In this document: positions 22,108-32,007 of the stretch, piece by piece
Layout: each line of letters opens with the position of its first letter
Numbering within the stretch: the first letter of the stretch is position 1
NCBI GenBank assembly: GCA_949358305.1
Contig: OX442314.1
Span: 53,021,369 to 53,081,368, forward strand
Direction of reading: 5' to 3'
Length of the DNA: 60,000 bases
From: Strigamia acuminata
Taxonomy: Eukaryota > Arthropoda > Chilopoda > Geophilomorpha > Linotaeniidae
Program-made: the position numbers and the translations under genes
Notes under the pieces: generated by a model
What the model was told of the DNA's origin: nothing
The model's database searches: none
What the model saw: the letters and a program-made list of their open reading frames with translations, nothing else

Positions 22108-22218
22108 CAGCCGGGTCCAATCGTTTAGTCGACGCCAGCGACTAAACGATCATTTAGTCGGCAAAATGTTTAGTCGGCAAACGTTTAGTCGACATTATTA
22201 CTTCTAGTCGCCTAGTCG

Positions 22219-22671
22219 ACCAACTCTTTGGCATTCTTGGTGATGGGACTTTTGGAGTGGTTCCCAAGTTATTTAAGCAGCTATACTCCATTCACTGTAC
22301 TGTTGGCACAGCAGCCGCATCGCAGCGTACTTTGCCAGTAGTATACTGCCTAATGGAGCATAAGAGTAAAGCTGCCTACGTGACACTGTTCACCAAAGTG
22401 AAGAACCTCTTAGCGGAGCTTTTTGATGGTGGTGTTTTAGATCCCGACTACTTTGTTAGCGACTTTGAGATGGCAACATTGAGCGCAGCCAGGGAAGTGT
22501 TTCCGGAAACACAATTGCATGGCTGCTACTTTCATCTTGCACAAACGATTTTCCGTAAAGTCCAACACGACCGTCTGGCTTCGAAGTATTCGGACGACGA
22601 AGACTTCCGGATGCTGGTACGCCAATTGTCCGCCTTGTCCTTCTTGCCGGTAGCCAGAATTCCACACACGT
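22219..22671 (+). pseudogene. MULE transposase gene, left part (split by gypsy element)
   Basis: The open frame starts with the MULE core DGTFGVVPKLFKQLY, followed by LPVVYCLMEHKS, VSDFEMATLSAA and LHGCYFHLAQTIFRKV, matching the second and third parts of the MULE DDE domain. The frame runs into the gypsy target site ACGT at 22668-22671 and resumes at 35617. It is distinct from the MULE at 174-3404 in sequence and lacks the fused domains in view. Upstream (22117-22218) are repeated TTTAGTCGRC motifs. Confidence 0.85.
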
Positions 22672-22863
22672 TGTCGTGATTCGACTTTGCGGTTAAAGAT
22701 AATAAATAATAATACTCGGGAATACAATACTAGTTATAATACTGCTTTATTAAACACGCTTACTAATACAATATGAATTGGTGATTCCTATGGTGGTCCT
22801 CGGATTCGGTCGCGAATACGAGTTGCCGCTAAACAATGGCGGATCCAATTGTTTAGTCCTACG

Positions 22864-23980
22864 TAAGCTTGTTAACGGATCGGTTTTGATCCGCATATCC
22901 GCGGATCGGATCGGATCGGATGCGGATGCGGATCGGATCAAACCATCCGGCCGCCATTTTAATTTCGGATCGGATGGGTGCTCAATCCGCACGATAAATC
23001 CGCGGATGGGAATCCGTTAATCCGCGGATTGATCCGAACCATCCGCACCAACCGCGCAAAAAAATTTAAATTTAAATTTTTACCACTGGAATCCGTTCTG
23101 TTTCTATCTAATTTAACGCCCGAGCCGAACCACGAACCGATTCGATTTTAATGTAAATTTTCATTTTTATTTCAAGGGAAAAAAATCCCACAAAATAAAA
23201 CAATCACAAATCCAATTATTACCCAAAACCGTGAATTGTGAATCACAATTCACGGTTTTGCGTAATAATTGGATGCAACCCGTTAAGTCTCGGTCCTGCA
23301 TTGTTTTGTGCTAAGCCTAAATATGTCCCTGGCTGCGAGATGATTTTCTGGGCGATTTCGGCGTAATTTGTCATGATACTCAATGAATCGGACTGAAGTG
23401 GATGGGTTGAAGGATGAAATTGTAATATTTGCATTTGCACGCTGGGTCGCTGACTCGCTGGGCAATTAATTCGTTTTCCAATTCCAATTCGGTAGGGTTC
23501 CTTTTTTTTTTTTACAATCGTGTGTCGTGTCGTGTTGTGTGTCCAAGATTCCTTCTGCCCAAATCGCCGCAAACTCGATTTCGAATGAATGAATTCACGA
23601 TCAATTCACGATTCGTGATCGTGAATTCATGATTCGTGAAGAAAACGTCTCACATTTTCTTCGTTTTGACTCAAAACGAAGAAAATGTGAGACGTTTTCT
23701 TCACGAATCATGAATTCACAGTCACGATCATTCAGTATCAGTAATTTTAGCAGTTTTTTCTTCGTTTTTATTAAAAACGAAGAAAAAATTGCTAAAATGA
23801 TTAAATCCGCAACCGGATCCGCGGATCCGCGGATCGGATCGGATTAGTCAGAGATAGATCCGATCCGTGCGGTTCATCCGCACGGATCGGATCGGATTGG
23901 CGGAAAAGACAATCCGTTCGATTCGGATCGGATGCGAATTGCCCATGGATCCGCACGCATCCGATCCGTTAACAAGCTTA
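22864..23980. mobile_element. hAT-like non-autonomous element inside the 3' LTR
   Basis: Terminal inverted repeats of 20 bp, TAAGCTTGTTAACGGATCGG, are perfect at both ends. An exact 8-bp target duplication GTCCTACG flanks it (22856-22863, 23981-23988), and the other LTR shows the empty site. Subterminal regions are full of GGATCGGATC repeats, typical of hAT transposase-binding arrays. The centre holds three long hairpins. No transposase ORF. Confidence 0.93.
23622..23718. repeat. Perfect inverted repeat, 48-bp arms with 1-nt spacer
   Basis: Arms 23622-23669 and 23671-23718 are exact reverse complements around C23670. Similar hairpins lie at ~23226-23263 (18-bp arms) and ~23747-23796 (arms rich in TTCTTCG). 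Together they would make the MITE transcript strongly double-stranded. Confidence 0.9.
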
Positions 23981-24428
23981 GTCCTACGCGTGGTCTGTGT
24001 TTGTTGTCTAGGGTATTTCCACGTGTTATTATGAACACGCGAGAATTCGTTTTCTCGTGCGAATTAAACGAATATCGTTCGGATATTTATTCTAGCGTAG
24101 ATTGGCTACGCTAAATAAATGTGGCTGTTGTACAGTTGAAATGGTCAGCGGGCACCGGTCCTCGATCAATCCGTGAAACGGCCTGAAAGGTGAGGTAAAT
24201 GGTGCTCTTGCTGAAATTTGGTAACTGTAGTGTCGTTTCCGGTCAAGCATTGGCGTTATATATTAACCGGAAATGACGTCATATGCAAATTGTTGTGATT
24301 ATGCAGGTTCGCAGAAACACGAGACTAGTTAGTCTAGTCGGTGTTTCTAGCGCGATCTAGTGGCGAGTATTAGCAATATAATAATCGTCGCTAATTACTT
24401 CTTCATGTGATGCCGAATCACCACACGT

Positions 24429-24436
24429 CCCTCCCC
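24429..24436 (-). promoter_or_regulatory. Polypurine tract (plus-strand primer) of the gypsy element
   Basis: GGGGAGGG followed by ACG directly abuts the minus-strand start of the 3' LTR (TGTGG), the usual place for a retroelement polypurine tract. Confidence 0.75.
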
Positions 24437-24617
24437 GAGAATAAATCATCGGGACCCCCTTAAAATAAAAGGTGGAACAATATCTAATCATAAAATAATC
24501 TTTTTATTAAATGATGGTGAATGATGAACAAAATATTTTACATTCTTGAAATTGATACATAAATAATTTCATGGTTTTTTAGAGAAGACAGTCTTCTCGT
24601 TACGAATTTGTAATCAA

Positions 24618-27600
24618 TTATTTCTTCAAGTTATCGGCGTAACTTGGCTTATCTTCCGAACTTGGTTCGTCCAGGTTGGGAGATGTGGTCAATCTTGAAG
24701 AGTAGTCCGAGGGATTTTCGCTCTCATTCAAGTAGAAACGCAGGTGACCCGGCGCTTCCAGCGGATTCCCCGTTCGTTCGTGGGCCCAAATCGGCGGCAA
24801 GAAGGCCGACATACCTTGATTGGTGTGGTGGATTCTTTGGGCTTCGGCGATACTGGTGGGCGCGCGATGAGCTCGGAGAAGTCGTTGATGTTGGATGAAG
24901 CGATCGCCTCCGGCTCCGGCTTCGATAGCGTCTTTCATCCAGACGTAAAGAGAATAGCCACGGTCTGGAGTCTGGAGTAATTTTGTCTCCGTGTCCTTCG
25001 TCAAGGACAAACCCGGGAAATACATTCTGAGTCTGGCGGCGATTTGAGGTTCCGCCGTCTTTGAAACCTTCGTACTCGACTTGGGGCGGAGCATTTTCCT
25101 TTTTGGCTCCTTCTTCGCGAGCGAGACTGGTTTAGCCAGTGACTCGGAAGGTTCTTTCTCCTTCGGTGGTGGAGGAGGAGGAGGCGACGGACTCCGACGA
25201 GTCGTGGTCTCTACGACTGGGGTGGCCGCCGAAGGTGACGGGAGTGGGCGTTGAGCGATCATTCGTACGTTCTGGTAGGAGGCTTCTGGGTCCGGGTCCT
25301 GGGCCACCATTTGGGCTCGAATTACCGCCGCCGAGGGTACTAGGCGTGTCCAGCTATCTACGAGAGCTGGCGGGACTTGGAAGCCCTCGTGGGCCACCAC
25401 GATCCAGGCCGCTACAGCGACACGCGCGTTTCGGAAGGTGGCGGCGGCCAGCAAAATCGACATTAAGTCGGTAATGGCAACCACGATCCTCGTATTCCAA
25501 TTTGGATGATCCCGATTCTTGTTCTGCGTATACTCGATCGAAATTCGCTGAAGGTTCGTGATGACGTTCTGGAGCACGTTTTGTTGGTAAGAATCCATTT
25601 CGCACAGGAGTGCCCTGGCTTGTTCTACGGTCGTTACGTCCAGGAATTGTTGCAACGTCACTTCGGAGGGGTTGATGGGAGCTAATGCTCGGACGATCAC
25701 TGGAGACGCCACCGATGGACTGGGTGTTGAAGGCGCCGTTGACTGAGGCGTGGTTCTGATTAAGCGTCTCGATTTCTCCGGTTCGGGCTGGTCCCAAACT
25801 ATCGGAGTTCGTGTCGAAGTCGAGGCTTCGGGGATGATTGGGAGAGGTTCGTCCTTGGCTGGTCCAAAGCGAGCTTCCCGATGTTTGAGTTGTTCTTTAG
25901 AACTCAGCGTCGGTGCACCGATTATCACCTTTCTTCGGAACGCGCTTGGGAGGCTGACGCTGGATGTTACGCTTCCCTTTTTTGACAGTTCCGGTTTGAT
26001 GAAAGCACTTGGCGCCGTTTCTAGACTCGAGGCGGTCGAGGGAGTCGGGCGGTAGATCGGTTTCGGCTGCATTTGCTGGTATTTCATGACCATCGCGAGG
26101 AGATCCGCCTGAGTATACATCTTTTTCTGCTCGGGGACCTCGTCGATAATTACTTCGTCGTCGATCTTCATCGGTTCGGGACTGTCCCGAATTGATTTGG
26201 TATCTTCGTAGCGTTTCCTATCTCGCTGTCGTATTTCCTCTTCACGATGCGCTTTCCATGAACGTGCGCGATTTTCTGATCCCCTCTTTCTTCGTTCATC
26301 CTGTCGACGGAGGTTCTCTTTTTCACGTTTGGCTTTCTCGTCACGCTCGCGCAGGAATTCTTCTCGGTGTCTGTTCCAAGACTCTTTGTTTTCCTCCCGC
26401 CGTCGAAAGTAGTTTCTTCGATAATCGTCCCAATTTTCTTGGTTCTTATCGCGTCTGCGTTGATCCTCTCGGCGGTCTGGGTGTTCGCGTACATTTTCTC
26501 TTCCTCGGCTGGTTGACGGGGCGTTCCTGGATTGAAATCGCGATGTTTGTGGGATCTCCGTTTTTCCTAGGCGAGAGAAAGCGCTTGGTTTGGCCAGGCG
26601 TTTCTTTGTCGCGGGTTTCTTATTCTGTGCGCTGCTGGAAGTGCTTGGCTTGTCCAGGCATTGTTTCTTCGCTGAGCAGCCTCCCTCGTCGTGCTCGTTG
26701 GAGAGACGCTTCTCGGCCTTCTGGCGTTTGCGACCAAAGAAGTCTAAAAAATGCAGTTGGTGCATTGCTCGTTGCGAGGTAATAAAACCATGTCTTGGCC
26801 TCCAATCTGGGCAGTCGGGTCGATCGTCTCGGATCTGCTGGAGCCAAATCTTAATTTCCTCAGTCGAGTAACCGTCTGGCTGTAGATAATCGAAAATCTC
26901 GTCGTGAGCGGTTCGTCTCACTTCTTCGTAATACGCCATATGAATTTGGTGTTTTTCTTCCTCTGTTTCGGCGTCGCGCCACTGTTCGCAAACATCCCAT
27001 CCTCGCTGGTCGTCCGGAAAGGCGGCTCGGATTAGTGGATTCGGGATTGGCGCTGGCGGGTCCATATTTCTTGAGATAACTGCCCGTAATGCTGCCTGGT
27101 ATTGGCGCGGCATGTAGTGGATCAACGTTTGCTGGCTGGACCAGTAGCAGCTGATCGCACGAGATAACAAAAGGCGAATTTTCCATGGTTCGAAGTCGAC
27201 CGATTCTTCAAGCGCCTGTCGGAACAGTATGGGGATGACTTCACGCCATAAGCTACCTGCGGAAACTCGTTTCGGGTCGATTTGTCCCCACGTAGTGCGA
27301 TATTCCTATTAATATTAAAATATCAGGGAATATATTAGAAACGTTGATTAATTGGTCATATTTTATAGAGATGATTTCGTCTGACACAAGATGGCGCCAT
27401 GGTCGGCCATGTGCTTTTCGACCACGTGCCGCGAAGTTACTTTTTCTTTCGGCATTTGTTTAATTATGACAATTTGTCACTTAATGTTAAATTAATTCTT
27501 CGTTCGTGGTCAGTCCACGAACTTATTTCGTATTTTTAATTGTCGATTATTTAATTTTTTACTCTTTGTTACTTACGTCGGGTTGGGCGTCGGGTTCATC

Positions 27601-27726
27601 GGGTTCATCCCAATTTCCCTCTTCGTTGTTTACGACTATTTGTAATAAATCCACTTGGTCTTCGTCATCATCTTCGGAAGCGTTGTTTAGGGCTCGTTCA
27701 ATTTCTTTCTTCCAATCATTTCTCAT
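24618..27726 (-). CDS. Third gene of the gypsy element, two exons, function unknown
   Basis: Exon 1 is 27726-27577: ATG, 50 codons, very acidic (NASEDDDEDQVDLL), ending at a strong donor GAC|GTAAGT. Exon 2 is 27305-24618, starting after TTAATAG. Both junctions are phase 0, and exon 2 is open 45 codons upstream of its first ATG at 27170, which supports splicing of the 271-nt intron. Total about 945 aa. Features: N-terminal helical part, then Arg/Glu-rich repeats with W every ~25-30 residues (NQENW, NKESW, RARSW; exon-2 residues ~275-370), Pro/Ser/Thr-rich linkers, a helical hydrophobic stretch (TDLMSILLAAATF) and a run of seven prolines. No signal peptide, no Cys-rich ectodomain and no convincing TM anchor, so not a typical env. 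Possible roles: nucleic-acid binding, Gag accessory, or captured host gene (inference). Confidence 0.7.
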
Positions 27727-27945
27727 TTTCGGAAATTACTTTGATACTTTGATTTTTACGGCTGCTTCGTGGTGATCGTCGCTTAGCCGGAGATGACAGT
27801 GATAAATGTGGGTCGGGTTAGAGATTAACTATTAGTCTCATGTCATCTTTGATTGGTTTGGCCAATTAAGACGCATTGTGGGACGTAACAGGTGTCCCCC
27901 CTGTGGTTGTTTTTATCGATTGTTTGAGACAATGGCCGGAGTCGC

Positions 27946-28632
27946 TTATTGTTTTCCGACGAGTTTCCCGTCTTTTATGAACGGGTTTGGCTTGTGTCGG
28001 CGCATACCGTATATTTTATCAGGTTTGGGGATTCTTGTAGTCTTATTTTTGTTTGATTGCTTTCCTTTTTTAGGAGATTCTTCGACTATTTCCTCCCTCT
28101 CCGAAATTTCATCCGGGGCGTCGGCCGCTTCGTGTAACTCATCTTGAACTAAATTAGTCGGGCCAGTTTGTTCATCTAAAAACATGTCGCGAATAACTGG
28201 ATTTTGCGCTGGTTTCGTCTGATATTCTGTCCAAGCTTCTTGAGGAAACTCAGGTAAGTATGGAGTTAGTTCTCGGACGTGGATCGATCTAAAATTAACG
28301 TTGTGTGCCAATCTTTTTAGCTTGAAAGCGTTTCCGCCGTGGGCTTCGAGTATGACGTACGGGCCGTCGCGTTTGTCTGCTAGGCCTGCGTGGATCCCCT
28401 TATCGGCGCTGGACTGAATATGTGTGTCTTTCCAGACGAGGTCATTGACTTTAAAATTGCAGAAGGGCCGATCCTTTCCAGCAATGCTAATACGATCTCT
28501 CATGTCGAATATGTGTGACATCATGTGTTGATATGTTGCCGAAATTATTTGTTCCAATCTATCGACGTAAAGATGAGGCTTCTCGGGATCGATCTCCAGT
28601 ATTTCCTCCGGTATTCGTGGGTCCCAGGGCAC
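27946..28632 (-). CDS. Pol C-terminal part: end of integrase (GPY/F domain)
   Basis: The frame continues the integrase: VPWDPRIPEEILEIDP, a helical segment, then KRDGPYVILE, the GPY/F module found at the C-terminus of many gypsy integrases, and a Lys-rich tail. It is +1 relative to the main pol ORF and overlaps its end (28559-28632). The likely join is near 28620-28630. Either a one-base indel in this copy or programmed frameshifting. Confidence 0.8.
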   Translation of the reverse strand: MPWDPRIPEEILEIDPEKPHLYVDRLEQIISATYQHMMSHIFDMRDRISIAGKDRPFCNFKVNDLVWKDTHIQSSADKGIHAGLADKRDGPYVILEAHGGNAFKLKRLAHNVNFRSIHVRELTPYLPEFPQEAWTEYQTKPAQNPVIRDMFLDEQTGPTNLVQDELHEAADAPDEISEREEIVEESPKKGKQSNKNKTTRIPKPDKIYGMRRHKPNPFIKDGKLVGKQ

Positions 28633-31600
28633 TCTTGAGTTCCCGAGCGAAGTTTAGAAACGCGGGAGAAAATTTGCGGTTCCTCGAGATCGTCGTGCGG
28701 ATGCTGAAGGCAATTTCACGAAGATATTCGTCCCAGCTGGAGTGAACATCGGTGAAAATTGCCAGGGCATATTTTATGTCACAATTTAACCTTTCGACGG
28801 GATTGGCCCGTGGGTTATAGGTTGACGTGTATGATGTCTCAATGTCAAATTTTTTACAGAAGTCTTTATACAAGTTTGATGCGAATTGTGGCCCATTATC
28901 GGAGATTAATTTTCGAGGGAATCCGAAATGAAATGCCACTTCGTACAGACATCGAATGATTTTCTGTTTAGTTGGTCTCTCCATTGGAAAAAGCTCGGGC
29001 CATCCGGTCGCGACATCCATTATTACTAAAATATATTTGTTTTTATTGGACGATGTTGGTTTCGGGCCCATTAAATCCACGCTCCAGCAATCGAAGGGTG
29101 CGAAAGGGCCGAGTGAGATTCTCTCGTAATTCTTGGGCGTCCTAGGTTTGCACGCTTGGCATCTGGGGCAGTGGTGAATAAAACGAACAATATCTCGGGT
29201 CATTTTTGGCCAGAAATAAAGTTGATTTGCTCGGTAGATCGTTCTGGCCACTCCAGAATGTCCGGCGAGCGGGTGTCCGTGGACCATCCACAGAAACCTC
29301 GTCAGCAGACTTCTGGGTATAACGACTTTCATCGAAGTTCCTGTCTCCGTCAGATCATCGCGGAAGTTCGGGTGGTGTTTTAGTAGAAGTCCATCCTCGA
29401 ATAAGTACGTGGAGGCTTCTCTCTCGAATTCTTCGCGTTGGATTTCGTCGAAATTCTCGTCAGGAAATTTTTTATTTGAGATAAATTCTCGATAAATTTT
29501 GCAGAAGTCGTCTGTTGCCTGGGCGGCTATTAATTCGTCTCTGGTGGGTGGTTTGCTGTTCGTCCCCTTGCTTACGTGGGCGACGAATGCTCGAACGTAC
29601 TTGTCAGAGATTCGAGGTTCTATCGTTAATTCGTAATTCGGGTGAGCGTCCTTGACTGACTGATACGCCCGGAGCCAATAATTGTAATAATTTTGGTCTC
29701 CCGATTCGAGTTTCTCCTTGGGTAGTTCATTTAGCTTTTTAAATTCCCATTTTCGGACGGGGTTTGGACAATAGAAGAGGCGCGAGTCGACCTCTCCGCA
29801 GTCGGTCTCGTCTTCGGGGTCTGAAGCTGGGGCTCGTGAGAGAGCGTCTGCCACGACGTTGAATTTTCCGGGTCGGTATTCAATGATTAGATCACAAGCC
29901 ATTAATTCTAGCTGCCAGCGAGCCATTCTTCCGGAAGGTTTCTTCAATGCCATTAACCATTTTAGGGCTTTATGGTCGGTTTGTACATTAAACTTGGTAA
30001 ATTCCAGGTATGGTCGAAACTTTCGGATTGCCCAAACAACGGCTAGACATTCTAACTCTGTTGCATTATAATTCTTTTCGGCTGTTTGCAATTTTCGGCT
30101 GATGAACATCGTAGGGACTTCCAGTTCTACTCCGTCGATGTCGTGCTTCTGAAGCAACGCAGCACCTAGGCCAATTCGACTGGCGTCGGTGTGAAGAGTG
30201 AATTCTCGATTAAGATCTGGCAGGGGAATCCGTTTTGCATCGGTCAACATTTGTTTTATTTTGTTAAACGATGTTTCGCAGTGGTCAGTCCACTCGAAAT
30301 CTTTATCATTGCGTAACAGGTCTGTGATGGGTGCGGCAATTTCCGCCAGATTTGGGAGCATTCGATTAAAGAAGTTCACCATGCCCATAAAACGTTGGAC
30401 TCCTTTTACATCTTCCGGGGCGGGGAACTGGCTGATGGCTTGGGTCTTTTTCGGGTCGATGGATAGGCCACCTGTTCCGACTGTATAACCCAGGAATGCC
30501 AATTCTTTGCGGCAAAATTTACTTTTCCCTGGATGGATGTTTAGTCCGGCCTTTGTGAGTCGCTCCATGACGTCATTCACGTGTATCAAGTGATCTGTAA
30601 AGGTCTGAGAGACTATTACTATGTCGTCAAGGTAAGCCCATGCGTATTTGTGTAAGGCCTCGCCGAGAACTTTTTCTATTAATTTTTGAAAGGTGGCGGG
30701 AGCGTTTACTAACCCGAAGGGCATTACATTAAACATGAGTCGACCCTGTGGTGCCCAAAAAGCTGTTTTCTCCTTATCTTCCTCCCGCAATTCAACCTGC
30801 CAGTAACCCTTGGATAAATCCATGGTCGTGACCCAGTTGAAGGGGGCGAGTTTTCGTAGAATCGCTTCTATTGATGGCATTTGAATGGGGTCGATGACGG
30901 TTATGGCGTTTAATGGTCTGTAATCGATGCAGAGGCGCGGTTCGGAGCCTGGTCGCATGACGAGGACAATCCTCATTCCATACTCTCTGATGGCGTGTGA
31001 CACGATCCCCTTTTCGAGCAATTCGTTACACATTGTTCTTACGATGTGTCTCTTCTGGGGATTCATAGTTTTAAAAGGCACTCGTACCGGTTTGCCCGTA
31101 ACCAGCTCGATCTCGTGCATGACGTAACTTGTCTTCCCTGGATCCTTGTTTAAGTTCTTCGAGTGCTTCTTGAGCATTTCTTCGAGAAGTTTTGTTTGTT
31201 CTTCTCCAAGATTAGCGTCGACAGCCAGGTTGTGTATTAAATTCTCCTCCTGGAGGATGGTATTAAACGATTTAAAATTATAGTCCTGAATGAACTTCTT
31301 AATTTCGCCTCCTTCCCATTCCTCGTCGTTCTTAGCTTTGTCTAGGAGTTCAGAAGGTATTATGGGTAGCCGTGGGTCCTCGTGGTTGTCGATGTAATTC
31401 CACGAACGTGTGACTGGGTTGGGCTGGATGTTCATTCGTTCCATCAGATCCATTCCTATCAGCAGGATTGTGTCTCGGGTTGGTAGCACGATGAAGAAAT
31501 GCTTAATCGTGCCCCCTTCCCACACGAAATCGGTTGATAACGTTCCCACTGCTCGGACTTCTCCGGCTGCCGTAAGGACTCGGATATTCTCGTTCATTCC

Positions 31601-31975
31601 CCGTAATTTTTTTTGTATTTTTTCGTCGAGAGACTCGAACAAGTCGGTGGAAATAAACGACTGGTCCGCTCCCGAGTCGAGTAGTCCCATTAACACTTTT
31701 TTGCCGAAAGAGACAGGTATTTTAGCCAGTACGCTCTTCGCTTCTGTTGATAGGTTGCAACGAAGTATTCGCTTTTTAAGGGGATTGGCCCCTTGATCAA
31801 GCGGTAGAGTCATGAAAGCGTTGGCTATGCCATCTTCGTCTCTAATCTCAAATTTCCGTTTTTTAGATGGTGTGGTGACTTTTTCGCTGCTAGCTTCTTC
31901 GTTGGTAGCTTCTTCGAAAAATTCTAACAATTTTTTCATTTCTTTAATTTGTTTTTTCACCAGTGTAAGGTCCAT
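28559..31975 (-). CDS. pol: Gypsy pol: protease, reverse transcriptase, RNase H, integrase
   Basis: ORF of 1138 codons. Aspartic protease GLLDSGADQSFIS (~97-109). RT with RLCIDYRPLNA, TTMDLSKGY and the active site AYLDDIVIV. RNase H with LHTDASRIGLGAAL, NATELECLAVVW and NVVADALSR. Integrase zinc domain (HPLAGH...HHCPRCQAC) and DDE core: SVDLMGP, LISDNGPQF, NPRANPVERLN. The last ~20 residues are out of frame relative to the conserved integrase end, which lies in 27946-28632. The frame is -1 relative to gag and open some way upstream of its ATG, so translation may start at 31975 or arise by frameshift. No classic slippery heptamer is visible at the gag stop. Confidence 0.95.
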   Translation of the reverse strand: MDLTLVKKQIKEMKKLLEFFEEATNEEASSEKVTTPSKKRKFEIRDEDGIANAFMTLPLDQGANPLKKRILRCNLSTEAKSVLAKIPVSFGKKVLMGLLDSGADQSFISTDLFESLDEKIQKKLRGMNENIRVLTAAGEVRAVGTLSTDFVWEGGTIKHFFIVLPTRDTILLIGMDLMERMNIQPNPVTRSWNYIDNHEDPRLPIIPSELLDKAKNDEEWEGGEIKKFIQDYNFKSFNTILQEENLIHNLAVDANLGEEQTKLLEEMLKKHSKNLNKDPGKTSYVMHEIELVTGKPVRVPFKTMNPQKRHIVRTMCNELLEKGIVSHAIREYGMRIVLVMRPGSEPRLCIDYRPLNAITVIDPIQMPSIEAILRKLAPFNWVTTMDLSKGYWQVELREEDKEKTAFWAPQGRLMFNVMPFGLVNAPATFQKLIEKVLGEALHKYAWAYLDDIVIVSQTFTDHLIHVNDVMERLTKAGLNIHPGKSKFCRKELAFLGYTVGTGGLSIDPKKTQAISQFPAPEDVKGVQRFMGMVNFFNRMLPNLAEIAAPITDLLRNDKDFEWTDHCETSFNKIKQMLTDAKRIPLPDLNREFTLHTDASRIGLGAALLQKHDIDGVELEVPTMFISRKLQTAEKNYNATELECLAVVWAIRKFRPYLEFTKFNVQTDHKALKWLMALKKPSGRMARWQLELMACDLIIEYRPGKFNVVADALSRAPASDPEDETDCGEVDSRLFYCPNPVRKWEFKKLNELPKEKLESGDQNYYNYWLRAYQSVKDAHPNYELTIEPRISDKYVRAFVAHVSKGTNSKPPTRDELIAAQATDDFCKIYREFISNKKFPDENFDEIQREEFEREASTYLFEDGLLLKHHPNFRDDLTETGTSMKVVIPRSLLTRFLWMVHGHPLAGHSGVARTIYRANQLYFWPKMTRDIVRFIHHCPRCQACKPRTPKNYERISLGPFAPFDCWSVDLMGPKPTSSNKNKYILVIMDVATGWPELFPMERPTKQKIIRCLYEVAFHFGFPRKLISDNGPQFASNLYKDFCKKFDIETSYTSTYNPRANPVERLNCDIKYALAIFTDVHSSWDEYLREIAFSIRTTISRNRKFSPAFLNFARELKSALGPTNTGGNTGDRSREASSLRR

Positions 31976-32007
31976 CGTTTTTGAAGTTATCGCTAGCGGA
32001 TGTGGAA

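Larger units (their letters stand above)
22672..24425 (-). repeat. 3' LTR of the gypsy element (interrupted by a MITE)
   Basis: On the minus strand it starts TGTGGTGATTCGG and ends CGAATCACGACA, a near-perfect inverted terminus. Without the 1117-bp MITE and its 8-bp duplication it is 629 bp. Confidence 0.93.

Noticed and set aside
24618-27726. Envelope (env) gene of the gypsy element
   Set aside because: Position fits env but there is no signal peptide, Cys-rich ectodomain, fusion peptide or clear membrane anchor; described as unknown third gene.
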